Shown here in pieces: positions 46,424 to 56,196 of a stretch of 64,000 nucleotides of DNA. Source of the DNA: Hydrogenovibrio halophilus DSM 15072 (GTDB lineage: Bacteria; Pseudomonadota; Gammaproteobacteria; Thiomicrospirales; Thiomicrospiraceae); the NCBI RefSeq assembly GCF_000384235.1, contig NZ_KB913033.1, forward strand, positions 689,164-753,163, given 5' to 3'. The translations under genes and the position numbers were made by a program. Every line of letters starts with the position of its first letter. Within the stretch, counting starts at the first letter, position 1. The notes under the pieces are model-generated. The model saw nothing but the letters and a program-made list of their open reading frames with translations, was not told where the DNA came from and ran no database searches.

Positions 46424-46636
46424 TTAATACTCCTCTTCCACGACCACACGCAAGTCGCCCTGATCGCATTGCAATACAAATTGAATGGGATGACAGCACA
46501 CATAGCAGTCTTCCACAAACCTGGCTTCTACTTCCCCTTCGTCCAGCTGTTCCAACATCGCCGGGTCCAACACCAGATCGAAAAATTCCCAGCAATGCGG
46601 GCACTGTACCGATTGCGTTTCCAGATTCAAAAGCAT
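46424..46636 (-). CDS. CPXCG-motif cysteine-rich small protein
   Basis: A 70-aa protein with CPHCWEFF near the start and CYVCCHP later, the two cysteine pairs of the CPXCG family (probable zinc ribbon). Its function is unknown. ATG 46636 is preceded by GGAG; a GTG one codon upstream is less likely. The stop abuts the pdxH start, so the two are coupled. Confidence 0.85.
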   Translation of the reverse strand: MLLNLETQSVQCPHCWEFFDLVLDPAMLEQLDEGEVEARFVEDCYVCCHPIQFVLQCDQGDLRVVVEEEY

Positions 46637-46648
46637 CACACTCTCCGT

Positions 46649-47677
46649 TTACGGTTGTTTGAGCACAGACAGCAGCGCCGGATAAAACGTTTGCGGCTGC
46701 TCCACCCATGGAAAATGGGCGCAGGCTTTCAGCACCGTCACCGAATCCAGCGTCATACTGGCCTGCATCACCGTCAAATTGGTGGGCATAAAATAATCCT
46801 GATCGCACTCGATGAAATCGACGCGCCGGTTGCCCTGATTTTGCCAGTTGCGCACCCAGTCATACCCAATCGGGTCGGCGGCGTATTCCTGCCAGGCCTG
46901 GACATTCAGGCCGGGGCGAAAATCTCCGGCGTCAAACTGCGCGGCATAGCGCCTGCCTTGCGCCATGTCGGCAAAATAGGTCGGCAGAACGTCCATTAAC
47001 TGGCGTTCGGCCAGCCGGGACTCGCTCCCCTCTGACCGACTCTCTTCGCGGTCATCGGGCCAGTCGTCCCATTCACTCGTCCGATCGGTTTGCCCCGTCA
47101 GGCGACTTCGGCGCTGATCAATCATTTCGACCAACCCCTGCATGGCCTTGCGCTCGGGATCCACCGGGTTGAGCAGCACCCACTGTGTCACCTGTTCCGG
47201 GTATTCGCGAGTGTACAGCATCGCCATCAAGGCACCCCAGGAATGGCCCACCAATATCAGCGGTCGTTCGCCAGACGCCTGATGCAGCGCACGAATCTGA
47301 CGAATCCAGATCGGCAGAATCGGCGGCGTCGCCCCCGACAGTTGGTTCAGCACCTCAACGTTTTCACCGATGCCGATCATGTCCATCGACACAACACTGT
47401 GCCCGGCCTGATGCAACCGTTTCTGAATCGGTTCCAGATTCCAGCTGGAAAAGCCGGGACCACCGCCTAACAACAATACCAGTGGAGACCCTGCCGATTC
47501 AATCGAAGACGACGAAGAGAGCAGATGAAATCGAAACGCCGGCCCGGATTCGGACAACGCCAGCGAATGGGCAGGGGACTCATAATTGGAGGCCGAACCC
47601 ATCGCACCCATCGGCGCAATCAGCCCAACCAACAGTGCGGCCAAGCGGCCCCACAGTGTGAACCCCTCCCTTTTCAT
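46649..47677 (-). CDS. secreted alpha/beta hydrolase
   Basis: A 342-aa hydrolase with a signal peptide (about 1-29). GGGPG is the oxyanion loop, GHSWGA holds the nucleophile Ser, and CAHFPWVE near the end holds the catalytic His. The pattern is that of the prolyl-aminopeptidase/proline iminopeptidase group, but export and an inserted acidic segment (DDWPDDREESRSEG) argue for another substrate, which cannot be read. It is the first gene of the hydrolase-CPXCG-pdxH unit. Confidence 0.85.
   Translation of the reverse strand: MKREGFTLWGRLAALLVGLIAPMGAMGSASNYESPAHSLALSESGPAFRFHLLSSSSSIESAGSPLVLLLGGGPGFSSWNLEPIQKRLHQAGHSVVSMDMIGIGENVEVLNQLSGATPPILPIWIRQIRALHQASGERPLILVGHSWGALMAMLYTREYPEQVTQWVLLNPVDPERKAMQGLVEMIDQRRSRLTGQTDRTSEWDDWPDDREESRSEGSESRLAERQLMDVLPTYFADMAQGRRYAAQFDAGDFRPGLNVQAWQEYAADPIGYDWVRNWQNQGNRRVDFIECDQDYFMPTNLTVMQASMTLDSVTVLKACAHFPWVEQPQTFYPALLSVLKQP
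46892..46901. repeat. ten-base palindrome core CCAGGCCTGG
   Basis: The inner decamer is intact but flanked by G and A. It is read as VQAW in the hydrolase gene. Confidence 0.7.
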
Positions 47678-47830
47678 AAATCCACCCTGTTATTTTTATA
47701 CAATACTAATACATATTTTATTCATTAACAATCGATCTCGCAGGTTGTTTGCTGAAGACCACGGACTTTTGACAGACGTCACCTGACAGCCGGAAACCCC
47801 ATGCCCGGTTTTAATTTTGTGCGCTTTGTT

Positions 47831-47859
47831 TTGCGCTTGAAGCGCTGACCCCTTACAAT
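47831..47859 (+). promoter_or_regulatory. promoter of the diguanylate cyclase gene
   Basis: -35 TTGCGC (47831-47836), 17-bp spacer, -10 TACAAT (47854-47859), with the ATG 31 bp after the -10. Confidence 0.5.
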
Positions 47860-47889
47860 CAAAGCTTTCCAGTCATTCGCCCAGGCTCC

Positions 47890-49749
47890 ATGAGTTTCAA
47901 TCCCATTTTTCAAAAAAAACGCTGGCTCTGGTTGTTACTGGGCACACTGATTATCCTGCAGGGGCTGGTCTGGTGGGGCGTATCCTACAAACAGTCATTG
48001 TATGACCAGGTTCGTCAGCAACAACTGGAACAGCGTTTGACGGCTGACATTGACCAGCAGATTCAGGAAAAACAAAAGGCCATCACCGCCGTTTCCCTGG
48101 CATTGCAAACCGCTCTGACTCCCGCACTGATTGCGCATTCCGACAACGCCGAGACCCTGTCGGAGAAAGTACAGCCTCTGTTGGAACAGATTTCCCGCCA
48201 TGCCCGCTATCAGTTCCTGTGGGTGCAGTTACTTGATGCCCGGGGGACGCCTGTTTTTCAGAGCTGGCAACCGACGCCCTCCTCTCTGGACCCGGTGATG
48301 CCCAACCGTCTGGATCTCGGCATTTACACCCAGCAGGATTCCCCGCTGATGAACATCACCACCACCAAAGACGGTCTGGGCCTGCAAATCACCTCACCCA
48401 TCGCCCACAAGGGGGAGCGAATCGGCTACCTGGATGTGATCACACGCTTTCATTCACTGCAAACCTATTTTCAAAGCAAAAACATTGTGTCTATGGCCGT
48501 GCTCAATCCCAAACACACCAGCGCCGTCCAGACCGAACTCAACGACACCCTTTACCGTATTGACGATTTCATCCTGGGCAGCTTGAACAACCAGCAGGAC
48601 ACCGTCAACCGGTTAAGCGCTCAAGTGATCCGGAAATGGCTGTCGATGAAAGCGGACTCGGCCATCTGGCAGGAGCAGCTGGTGATCCGTTATCCCCTGA
48701 GCAGCCTTTCCGGACAGGAGCTGGGCGCATTTTTGCTGTTTTACCCGCTCGACGCCACTCAGGCCACCGATACCCTGTCCGCGATTTCGCGGAACCAGAC
48801 CTGGCTGATTGCCATGGATGTTGTGGTAAGCCTTCTGCTCATTGTCGGCCTGATCGTATTGGGCTTCAAAAACCAGAAAGACTATTACCGGAACATTCTC
48901 AACAGCGAAGAAGAAATCGTCATTGTGACCACCGGATTGAAAATTTTCGATGGCAACCGGCAGTTTTTTGAGTACTTTCCGCAATTCAGGCAAAACGCCG
49001 ATCAGTGTGTCTGTAATTATTTTGAACCAGAAGAAGGCTACCTGCAGAAATTTCACAACGGCCAACTCTGGATCGATTATCTGCTGCAACGCCCGGACCA
49101 GACCCACAAGGTCAAATACGTTCACGGGGACAACACCTATATTTTCAAAATCAGCGCACACCTGTTCAACAGGGCCGAATCGCTGTCGGTGGTGATTCTG
49201 ACCGACATCACCCACCTTGAGGAACTCAATGGTCAACTGCTGGAACAGGCACAAAAGGACGTATTGACCGGCATAGGCAACCGACGGTTTTTCAATGAGG
49301 CCACCGAACAGTTGCTCAAAACCACCGATCTGGAAGAAACGCCCCTGTCATTCATCTCCTTTGACATTGACCACTTCAAACGCATCAATGACACCCATGG
49401 CCACAAAGTCGGCGACGACGTGCTCAAACACCTCACCAACACCATTGGTCGCCAGTTGCGCGATCACGACCTGTTTTTTCGGGTGGGTGGCGAAGAATTC
49501 ATGATCATTCTGCCCGGCCACACCCCCGACCGGGCCTTTGAGATTGCCGAGCGTTTGCGCCGCAGCGTGGCGGAGCAGGATTTTTCGCCGGTCGAGCAGG
49601 TCACCATCAGTTCGGGCGTGGACCAGATCGGCCAAAACGAAACTCTGGACGATCTGCTCAAGCGCCTGGATGACGCGCTCTATGCCTCCAAGGATGCGGG
49701 GCGCAACCACACCACGCTTGTCCGGCACCAATCACAGCCGAAGGACTGA
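47890..49749 (+). CDS. membrane diguanylate cyclase with periplasmic sensor and PAS
   Basis: A 619-aa enzyme that should make c-di-GMP. A membrane helix (about 15-36), a periplasmic sensor (about 40-300), a second helix (about 302-325), a PAS-like segment (335-450) and a GGDEF domain (about 455-615) with active-site GGEEF. RDHD five residues before it is an intact inhibitory I-site. Its own promoter is visible upstream, and it converges on the Mrp operon. Confidence 0.93.
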   Translation: MSFNPIFQKKRWLWLLLGTLIILQGLVWWGVSYKQSLYDQVRQQQLEQRLTADIDQQIQEKQKAITAVSLALQTALTPALIAHSDNAETLSEKVQPLLEQISRHARYQFLWVQLLDARGTPVFQSWQPTPSSLDPVMPNRLDLGIYTQQDSPLMNITTTKDGLGLQITSPIAHKGERIGYLDVITRFHSLQTYFQSKNIVSMAVLNPKHTSAVQTELNDTLYRIDDFILGSLNNQQDTVNRLSAQVIRKWLSMKADSAIWQEQLVIRYPLSSLSGQELGAFLLFYPLDATQATDTLSAISRNQTWLIAMDVVVSLLLIVGLIVLGFKNQKDYYRNILNSEEEIVIVTTGLKIFDGNRQFFEYFPQFRQNADQCVCNYFEPEEGYLQKFHNGQLWIDYLLQRPDQTHKVKYVHGDNTYIFKISAHLFNRAESLSVVILTDITHLEELNGQLLEQAQKDVLTGIGNRRFFNEATEQLLKTTDLEETPLSFISFDIDHFKRINDTHGHKVGDDVLKHLTNTIGRQLRDHDLFFRVGGEEFMIILPGHTPDRAFEIAERLRRSVAEQDFSPVEQVTISSGVDQIGQNETLDDLLKRLDDALYASKDAGRNHTTLVRHQSQPKD

Positions 49750-49768
49750 ATCTGACAGACAGCGAAGA

Positions 49769-51523
49769 CTAAACAGTCACCCAGACGCTGGCGACCAACC
49801 CCAATGCCACCAGCATCAGACCGGCGGTCACCACCGACCATTGCGACAGACGCGTCTCCCACCGGGTTCGCCAGTGACTTTTTAGCAATCGGGCCGTTTG
49901 CCAGTGACGCCAATGCCGGGCAGCCAGACGTTTGCGGGCCCGCCAGCTTCGGTGCCGTTGTTTGAAAACCCTGTGCGCATGAGCGCCCAGCCATTGGTAC
50001 CCAACCAGCACATCCCCCGGTGGCGCCTCCCACTCTGGCCAGCGCAACCGACGCCAGAGCCAGACCAGCAGCAGCGCCGTCGCAACCGAAGCAAGCCCCT
50101 GCACACTGCCCGACCAGACATGGCCCGTGCCCCAGTGACTGGTCTGCCACCAGGGCCAAACCAGTACCAGTCCTACCAGCGCGATCCAACTGAACCAGAC
50201 CCCGATCGTCATGCCTGTCAGCGTCTGATTGCCTGCCGCCGTCGGCTTGTGCCCACCCAGATCACGCAGCACCGCCACAAACCGAACCATCAGCAGCGCG
50301 GTGGCCAGACCGCCCAACCAAAGCAACGTGGATGGCACAACCGCCCCTGCATTGTCTGCCTCGGCTTTTAACGCCGTCTTGACCCAATCGCCACTGGTCA
50401 GCGGCAAACCCGCCAGCGCCAGCGCCAATACGCCAACGCCCATCCAGGTCGCCGTGCGCAACCCCGGTTGCGCCATCAGCGCCGACTGTTTGACCCAGCC
50501 CACGCTCAAAAACAGTCCGCCTTTGACCAACCCATGATGCAAGGCAAAGGCACTGAGCCAGAGCATGCCCGCTTCGGGCGTGCCCATCTGCCAGACCCAG
50601 CCCAGTCCCCAGATCAGCCAGCCCATCTGACTGATACTGGAATAGGCCAGCAGCGTTTTGGGATCGCTCTGCATCAGGCCGAACACGGCTCCGTAAAACA
50701 TCGTCAGCACACCCAGCCACAGCATGAACTCAGGCCAAGCGGTCTGCGCCATCACCTCGCCGGGCAACAACAGCCACCAACCGATGACCCCGGCCTTGAT
50801 CATCACCCCTGACAGCACCGCACTGGCCGGTACCGGGGCCGCCGGATGCGCCAGCGGCAACCACACATGCAACAACGGCACCCCGACCTTGATCGCCAGC
50901 CCCAGCCACAGACAGATCAGCACCCAATCCGCACCGGGCACCGATGACCACTCACTGAGCGTGGTGGTGCCGGTTTCGGCGGCGCGTGCCACCACGCCCA
51001 CAAACAGCGTCAGTTCGCCGATCAGCGCCAGCACCAGATACCAGCGTCCGGCGCGCTGGGCTTTGCGGCTGCCCTCATGGATCACCAGCCCCCAGGCGCT
51101 CAGGCTCATCAGGCTGAAGCCCAGATAAAAACTCACCGCATCGGCGGCCAGCACCCAGAGCAAACTGCCCGACAGACTCAGCAGAAAAAACAGCGCATAA
51201 CGCGCCTGATGTGCCGACACCATCACCAGCGAATGCAACGCCGCCAGCGTCCACACCACCAGCGTCAGGCCCAGCCAGCTGTGCGACAACGCATCCAGTC
51301 GCCACTGGCTGCCCAGCAACCAGAATGACCAGGCCTGGTCAATTTTGCCCATGGCCAAATCGGGCAAGCCCCAGGCCAGTCCCCAGAGCGCCCAGGCCGG
51401 CAGCAACGCCAACAGCAACAGCGGCATCGCCCTCCGTCGCAACAACGGCCAGGCCAGCAGAACGGCCACACCCAATGGCCACAACCATACCCAGCCAATC
51501 ATGTGCTGCATCAACGAACTCAC
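49769..51523 (-). CDS. third MrpD/NuoL-like antiporter subunit, divergent
   Basis: A 584-aa proton-pumping-type membrane subunit with about 14 helices. It keeps the TM7 Lys (LAIKVGVPLLHVWLP) and the LSGVMIKAG stretch, but the TM5 glutamate of MrpD/NuoL is missing: the place reads YLGFSLMSLSAW. A basic, Arg/Trp/His-rich cytoplasmic segment precedes the last helix. GTG 51523 overlaps the upstream stop by 4 bp. It is the last gene of the operon. A palindrome (51328-51339) encodes QAW. Confidence 0.85.
   Translation of the reverse strand: MSSLMQHMIGWVWLWPLGVAVLLAWPLLRRRAMPLLLLALLPAWALWGLAWGLPDLAMGKIDQAWSFWLLGSQWRLDALSHSWLGLTLVVWTLAALHSLVMVSAHQARYALFFLLSLSGSLLWVLAADAVSFYLGFSLMSLSAWGLVIHEGSRKAQRAGRWYLVLALIGELTLFVGVVARAAETGTTTLSEWSSVPGADWVLICLWLGLAIKVGVPLLHVWLPLAHPAAPVPASAVLSGVMIKAGVIGWWLLLPGEVMAQTAWPEFMLWLGVLTMFYGAVFGLMQSDPKTLLAYSSISQMGWLIWGLGWVWQMGTPEAGMLWLSAFALHHGLVKGGLFLSVGWVKQSALMAQPGLRTATWMGVGVLALALAGLPLTSGDWVKTALKAEADNAGAVVPSTLLWLGGLATALLMVRFVAVLRDLGGHKPTAAGNQTLTGMTIGVWFSWIALVGLVLVWPWWQTSHWGTGHVWSGSVQGLASVATALLLVWLWRRLRWPEWEAPPGDVLVGYQWLGAHAHRVFKQRHRSWRARKRLAARHWRHWQTARLLKSHWRTRWETRLSQWSVVTAGLMLVALGLVASVWVTV
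51328..51339. repeat. palindrome inside the third MrpD-like gene
   Basis: An exact copy, TGACCAGGCCTGGTCA including flanks (16-bp palindrome), read as DQAW. Confidence 0.85.
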
Positions 51524-53013
51524 AGTCCAAACTCCCGATGAATCAACCACTGCACCCAACCGAGCGTGGCGATATTGAGCCCGGCAAACAGCCCGAGCAA
51601 GACCACCAACATGGCCGTAATCAATGGCGGGAACAGCAACAGCCCATGGGTTTCAAACACTCGGCTCAGGGTTTTGGGTTGCGGCCAGGCAGGCGGTGGC
51701 GGGCCAAACCAGGCCCGATAGAGCAGGGGCAGAAAATAGGCCGCATTGAGCAACCCGGACACCAGCAGCACCGCCAACACCCAGTTGGCACCGGCTTCCC
51801 AGGCACCCAGCCCCAGATACCACTTGCTCACAAACCCGGCCAGCGGCGGGAACCCGATCATGCCCAGTGCGCCCAGGGTAAACGCCGCGGTGGTCCAGGG
51901 CATGCGCTGGCCCACACCGGACATTTCCGACACCTTGTGAATGCCCAGGGTTTCAGCGTAATTGCCCGCCGACAGAAACAGGGTGATTTTCATCACCCCC
52001 TGATGCACAATGTGAATCAAGCCGCCAATCGCCCCAAAAGGCCCGGCCAGCGCCACCCCCAGCGCCACATACGACACCTGACTCACGGTGGAAAACGCCA
52101 GTCGCCTCTTCAGATCGGTTTCAAACAGGGCGCGCCAGGACCCATAGACAATGGTCGCAGCCGCCAGTACCAGCAACAAATCCGTGACCCCGATCTCGGA
52201 TGCAAACTCAATTCCATACACTTCAAACACCAGCCGCACAATGCCAAACGCCCCGGCCTTGACCACCGCCACTGCATGCAAAAGCGCACTGACTGGAGCC
52301 GGAGCCACCATCGCTTTGGGCAACCAGCCATGCAAAGGCAGCAGCGCCGCTTTCACCCCCAGACCGATCAGCAACAGCACAAACACCACCCACAGCCAGA
52401 CCGTGGCCACGCCCTGATCCGCCAGATAGCCACCGGGGACAAAATCCGGCGTGCCCACCAGCCCATGCAGAATCACCGCCCCCAGCAGCAACACACTGCC
52501 GCTGATCAGGGTATAGCGCAGATACACCCGCCCGGCGGCCAGCGACTGAGGCGTGCCCCGATGCACCACCAGCGGCCAGGTCGCCAACGTTAACAGCTCG
52601 TAGAAAATCACAAAGGTAAACAGATTGGCCGACATCGCCACCCCGGCGGTGGCACTGACGCAAAGGCTAAAAAATCCGAAAAAGCGGGAGCGATGCGGTG
52701 AGTGTTCCAGATAACCGATTGCGTACAGCGTGGTCAGCAACCACAGCACCGCCGACAGGATCAAAAACAGCCCCGCCAGCGCATCCACTTTCAATGCCAG
52801 CGTCAGTCCCGGCATCAGCGACCACTGCCAGTGATAGGTCTCACCGGCATACAGCCCCAGCAACAGCAACACCACCAGCTGCAGCTTCACCAGTGCCGCA
52901 CCGATATTAAGCAAGCTGCGCAAGGTGCGCCGGGTTTCGGGAATAAAGAAAATGACCAGGCCTGGTAAGGCCGAACTCATCAACACCGCCAATGGCCAGA
53001 AAGACGAACTCAT
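51520..53013 (-). CDS. mrpD: MrpD-like antiporter subunit 2
   Basis: A 497-aa subunit with about 14 helices. TM5 Glu (FVIFYELLTLATWP), TM7 Lys (IGLGVKAALLPLHGWLP) and VSALLHAVAVVKAG are all present, as in active MrpD. ATG 53013 overlaps the previous stop (ATGA). It contains a palindrome at 52955-52966 encoding PGLV. Confidence 0.92.
   Translation of the reverse strand: MSSSFWPLAVLMSSALPGLVIFFIPETRRTLRSLLNIGAALVKLQLVVLLLLGLYAGETYHWQWSLMPGLTLALKVDALAGLFLILSAVLWLLTTLYAIGYLEHSPHRSRFFGFFSLCVSATAGVAMSANLFTFVIFYELLTLATWPLVVHRGTPQSLAAGRVYLRYTLISGSVLLLGAVILHGLVGTPDFVPGGYLADQGVATVWLWVVFVLLLIGLGVKAALLPLHGWLPKAMVAPAPVSALLHAVAVVKAGAFGIVRLVFEVYGIEFASEIGVTDLLLVLAAATIVYGSWRALFETDLKRRLAFSTVSQVSYVALGVALAGPFGAIGGLIHIVHQGVMKITLFLSAGNYAETLGIHKVSEMSGVGQRMPWTTAAFTLGALGMIGFPPLAGFVSKWYLGLGAWEAGANWVLAVLLVSGLLNAAYFLPLLYRAWFGPPPPAWPQPKTLSRVFETHGLLLFPPLITAMLVVLLGLFAGLNIATLGWVQWLIHREFGL
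52955..52966. repeat. palindrome inside mrpD subunit 2
   Basis: An exact copy in the PGLV frame (ALPGLVIFF). Confidence 0.85.
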
Positions 53014-54425
53014 ACGCCCTCCCAGAACCAGTGGCCGCCAAAGCCACCCATGACCCCAAGCAGCGCCAGGCACAATGCCACCCAGTCTCGTGCCACAGAC
53101 ACGGGTTTAAGCGCCTGCGGCAAACCGCGATTGACCAGACTCAGATTGAGCAGACGCCAGCCATACGCCATGGTCAGCAAACTGCCCAGCAGAGACACCA
53201 GCAACCATGCCCAGGCCTGCAATTCCCACGCCAGCGACAACAGCCACCATTTGCCCAAAAACCCCATGGTAAAGGGCAAACCGGCCAGACTGATCACCGC
53301 CAGCGCCATCGCCACCACGCTGATCGGCGAACGATGCAAGGCAAACCCGATCTGGGCCAGATAATCGCTGTCGGCCCGTTTCTGCACCGTGCCCGCCGCC
53401 AGAAACCACGCCGCTTTGGCCAGGGCATGGACGGCGATCAACCACACCAGTCCCTGCCACAGATGCACGGATGGCACCGACGAAATGGCTTTGGCCTGAA
53501 CCACCAGCGCCAGTGCCAGCACCAACATCCCGACCTGCGCCACGGTGGACCAGGCCACCAAGCGCTTGAGACGGGCCGTTTTCAGTGCCTGATACCCACC
53601 CCAAAAAATCGCCGCGCTGGCCAGAAGGCCCAACACCCAACTGGCGCTGACCGTGGCCAGAGGACCGAACACTTCCAGCCACAGACGCATCAGCCCGTAA
53701 AATGCCGCCTTGATCACCAAGGCCGACAGAATCGCGCTGACCGCTGTGAGCGCTTTGGCATGCGCCTGCGGCAACCAGCCATGCAACGGGAACACCGCGG
53801 TTTTGGCCAAAAGCCCGACCGTCATCAGCGCAAAGGCCAGCATACTGGGCCAGTCCGGTGTCATCTGTGCGGCCAGCAGCGTCATGTCCAGAACCCCATA
53901 GCGCCCATACAGCAACGCCACCCCCAGCAGAAACAGCATTGAGCCGGTCAGACTCACCAGCAGGTAACGAAACGCGGCGCGGGTCGCCCCCGCCCCCGGG
54001 GTCAAAGCCACCATCGCCACCGACGCCACGCTCAACAGCTCCAGGGTCACATAAAAATGAAACACGTCCGCAGTCAGAAACAGGGCGTTCATCGCGCCCC
54101 AGGCACCCAACCACAGGCCCCAAAAAGTCGGCGGCAACCCTTTGTCCAGCCAGGCATAGACACTGACCAGCCCGCCGACCACCGCGGTCACCCCGATCAG
54201 ACTTTGCGCCATCCCATCCAGTCGCCAGCCCAGTCCCAGCGGCGTGGACCAATTGCCAAGCACCAAGAATTGCGGCGACAGGGTCACCGCCCACACGCCC
54301 AGTCCCGCCGTAACCAGTGCCGCCAGCCCGCCTGCAACCGTCACCTGTCGTGCAGGCACCACCATGGTCAGCGCGCCCCATAACAAGGGCCAGACCACCA
54401 GTAAGGCCAACCCCCACTCAGTCAT
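53010..54425 (-). CDS. mrpD: MrpD-like antiporter subunit 1
   Basis: A 471-aa subunit of the same fold. TM5 Glu (YVTLELLSVASV) and TM7 Lys (VGLLAKTAVFPLHGWLP) are kept, and QAHAKALTAVSAILSALVIKAA is the discontinuous-helix region. ATG 54425 overlaps the mrpC stop by 8 bp. Confidence 0.9.
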   Translation of the reverse strand: MTEWGLALLVVWPLLWGALTMVVPARQVTVAGGLAALVTAGLGVWAVTLSPQFLVLGNWSTPLGLGWRLDGMAQSLIGVTAVVGGLVSVYAWLDKGLPPTFWGLWLGAWGAMNALFLTADVFHFYVTLELLSVASVAMVALTPGAGATRAAFRYLLVSLTGSMLFLLGVALLYGRYGVLDMTLLAAQMTPDWPSMLAFALMTVGLLAKTAVFPLHGWLPQAHAKALTAVSAILSALVIKAAFYGLMRLWLEVFGPLATVSASWVLGLLASAAIFWGGYQALKTARLKRLVAWSTVAQVGMLVLALALVVQAKAISSVPSVHLWQGLVWLIAVHALAKAAWFLAAGTVQKRADSDYLAQIGFALHRSPISVVAMALAVISLAGLPFTMGFLGKWWLLSLAWELQAWAWLLVSLLGSLLTMAYGWRLLNLSLVNRGLPQALKPVSVARDWVALCLALLGVMGGFGGHWFWEGV

Positions 54426-54699
54426 GCGATTCGGCCTCTTCGGCGGCCAATCGTCGCAACAGCGCCAATCCCAGCGCCAACGCACTGATCGCCACCACAA
54501 TCCCGGTCAGCACCAGCGCCTGCGGTACCGCATCGGCCGGTGGGTGCCGCGCCGCCATTGTCAGCAGCAACATAAACACGCCCGCGCTCATCACATTGAT
54601 GGCCAGCAATTGCTGCAAACCGTGATGGGCGCGTGCCAGACCATACAAGCCGATCATCACCAGCCCCAGCGCACACAGAGAATAGATCAGCCCGCTCAT
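54418..54699 (-). CDS. mrpC: MrpC/NuoK-like antiporter subunit
   Basis: A 93-aa protein with three helices, homologous to NuoK and MrpC (AINVMSAGVFMLLL, QALVLTGIVVAISALALGLAL). The start overlaps the preceding stop by 4 bp. Confidence 0.92.
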   Translation of the reverse strand: MSGLIYSLCALGLVMIGLYGLARAHHGLQQLLAINVMSAGVFMLLLTMAARHPPADAVPQALVLTGIVVAISALALGLALLRRLAAEEAESHD

Positions 54700-55625
54700 A
54701 AGGTCCCTTCCTGAAAATCCGGCATGCTCACCAGCACCATCGAAGCCAGCAACAGCCCGATGCTGAGTGCGGCCGCGCTCTCAATCAGTAATATCCAGGC
54801 CCCGGCCTGATCGGGCGGGTAGCCCATAAATCCGGCGCCCTGAAACACGCCCAGCAGACCGACCAGCAAAAACACTGTGACCCCGCCCAGCCAGCCTGCC
54901 TGGATACCAAGACGCATACCGCCCTGTTTCCGGCTCAGGCCGGGCAGCTGTGCCAGCCACAGCATCAGCCAGGCCGATGCCAGCACCGCCCCACTCTGAA
55001 ACGCCCCGCCCGGTGCGCTGCTGCCGCGCCAGAGCAGATACACCGCCACCAGAACCATCAAAGGCAACAGCGCCTTGACCGCCGTTTTCAGCACCTGCCC
55101 CTGCAGTGGATAAACCGTTTGCCGACCTGGCACAAACAATTGCTTCTGCGCCATCCAGGCCCAGAGCAGCACCGCCAGCTCCAGCGCCGTATCCAGCGCC
55201 CGAAAATTGAGCAGCACCGCCGTCACCGGATGAGTCACGCCCGAATCCGACAAGTGCGCCTGTACCTGCGGCATCAGTGACACCGACGTGGTCTGTATGG
55301 CGGCGACACCTGAGACCAGCGCCAGACCCAGCGCCCCCCAAAGCCCCCACCAGAACCAGCCCAAACCGGTTGTTTTCGCGCCTGGTGCGCGTGTTGCAGA
55401 CATCTCCGGCATCTGGCGCAAACTGGCCAACAGCAGCGCCCCCGCCAACCCCGCGCCGATCGCGGCTTCGGCCAGCGCCGCGTCCGGGGCCTGCAGACGG
55501 GTCCAGGCCAGAGCGACCAACATCCCCAACGCAATAAACACCACAATGGCCTCAAACAGATCCGTGGTCCGCACACAGTGCCAGGCCAGCGCCAGAATCA
55601 ACAACGTCAGGATCGCATCCAGCAT
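54696..55625 (-). CDS. fused MrpA-C-terminal/MrpB-like subunit
   Basis: A 309-aa protein. The first part (about 1-75) is a DUF4040/MbhD-like segment (EAIVVFIALGMLVAL, DAALAEAAIGAGL), followed by VLLNFRALDTALELAVL and an MrpB domain with SSAPGGAFQSGAVLASA. It replaces the C-terminal half of classical MrpA plus MrpB. ATG 55625 overlaps the mrpG stop by 1 bp. Confidence 0.88.
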   Translation of the reverse strand: MLDAILTLLILALAWHCVRTTDLFEAIVVFIALGMLVALAWTRLQAPDAALAEAAIGAGLAGALLLASLRQMPEMSATRAPGAKTTGLGWFWWGLWGALGLALVSGVAAIQTTSVSLMPQVQAHLSDSGVTHPVTAVLLNFRALDTALELAVLLWAWMAQKQLFVPGRQTVYPLQGQVLKTAVKALLPLMVLVAVYLLWRGSSAPGGAFQSGAVLASAWLMLWLAQLPGLSRKQGGMRLGIQAGWLGGVTVFLLVGLLGVFQGAGFMGYPPDQAGAWILLIESAAALSIGLLLASMVLVSMPDFQEGTL

Positions 55626-55930
55626 CACGGTTCTTCCTGCCTTTGCGAACACAGGCTCTGTCCGATCAAATGGCTCACCAGTGCGGCACTGACCAGCCCC
55701 AATGTCCAGACAATGATCAGTTTCAATCCGACGGCCAGCCCGGGCGCCTGCAACACCAGGCCAAACACCACCAGCCCCAGACCCAGCGTGTCCGCTTTGG
55801 TCAGCGCATGCAGCCGATTGATGCTCTGGTCAAAACGCAGCAACCCCAAAGTACCGGCCACAAAAAACCCCACGCCCAGAGCGATGACCCCGGCGCCGAG
55901 CCAGTCCAGTCCCACCATTACCCAGCTCAT
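55625..55930 (-). CDS. mrpG: MrpG antiporter subunit
   Basis: A 101-aa, three-helix protein with the family pattern GVGFFVAGTLGLLRF and RLHALTKADTLGLGL. A 4-bp overlap with mrpF indicates coupling. Confidence 0.92.
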   Translation of the reverse strand: MSWVMVGLDWLGAGVIALGVGFFVAGTLGLLRFDQSINRLHALTKADTLGLGLVVFGLVLQAPGLAVGLKLIIVWTLGLVSAALVSHLIGQSLCSQRQEEP

Positions 55931-56196
55931 CGATCCAGCTCCTCCCAGTCAGGGCGCAAACGCACAAACGCCACCCCGGTGACCCCCGCCAACAGCGCCA
56001 GCACCAACGCCACATCGCGCAAAGCCGGTTGTTGATACGCCTGAGCCGCCAGCAACAATATCGCCACCCCGGCCGTGCCCAACAGCTGGACCGCCATCAA
56101 CCGATCCGCAGGGCGCTGCCCCCAGACCAGCCGCACCAATCCCAGCACCATGCTCAACAGCAACACCAACATCATCCCCTGATAAAACCCACTCAT
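55927..56196 (-). CDS. mrpF: MrpF antiporter subunit
   Basis: An 89-aa, three-helix protein (VRLVWGQRPADRLMAVQLLG is the family core). ATG 56196 overlaps the mrpE stop by 4 bp; a longer frame upstream is antisense-like and rejected. Confidence 0.9.
   Translation of the reverse strand: MSGFYQGMMLVLLLSMVLGLVRLVWGQRPADRLMAVQLLGTAGVAILLLAAQAYQQPALRDVALVLALLAGVTGVAFVRLRPDWEELDR

Noticed and set aside
51211-52593. A 460-codon + strand frame opposite the Mrp genes, and others such as 52992-53942
   Set aside because: It is antisense to well-supported membrane subunits, rich in Gln/His/Arg/Pro as expected from mirrored GC-rich codons, and has no family features.
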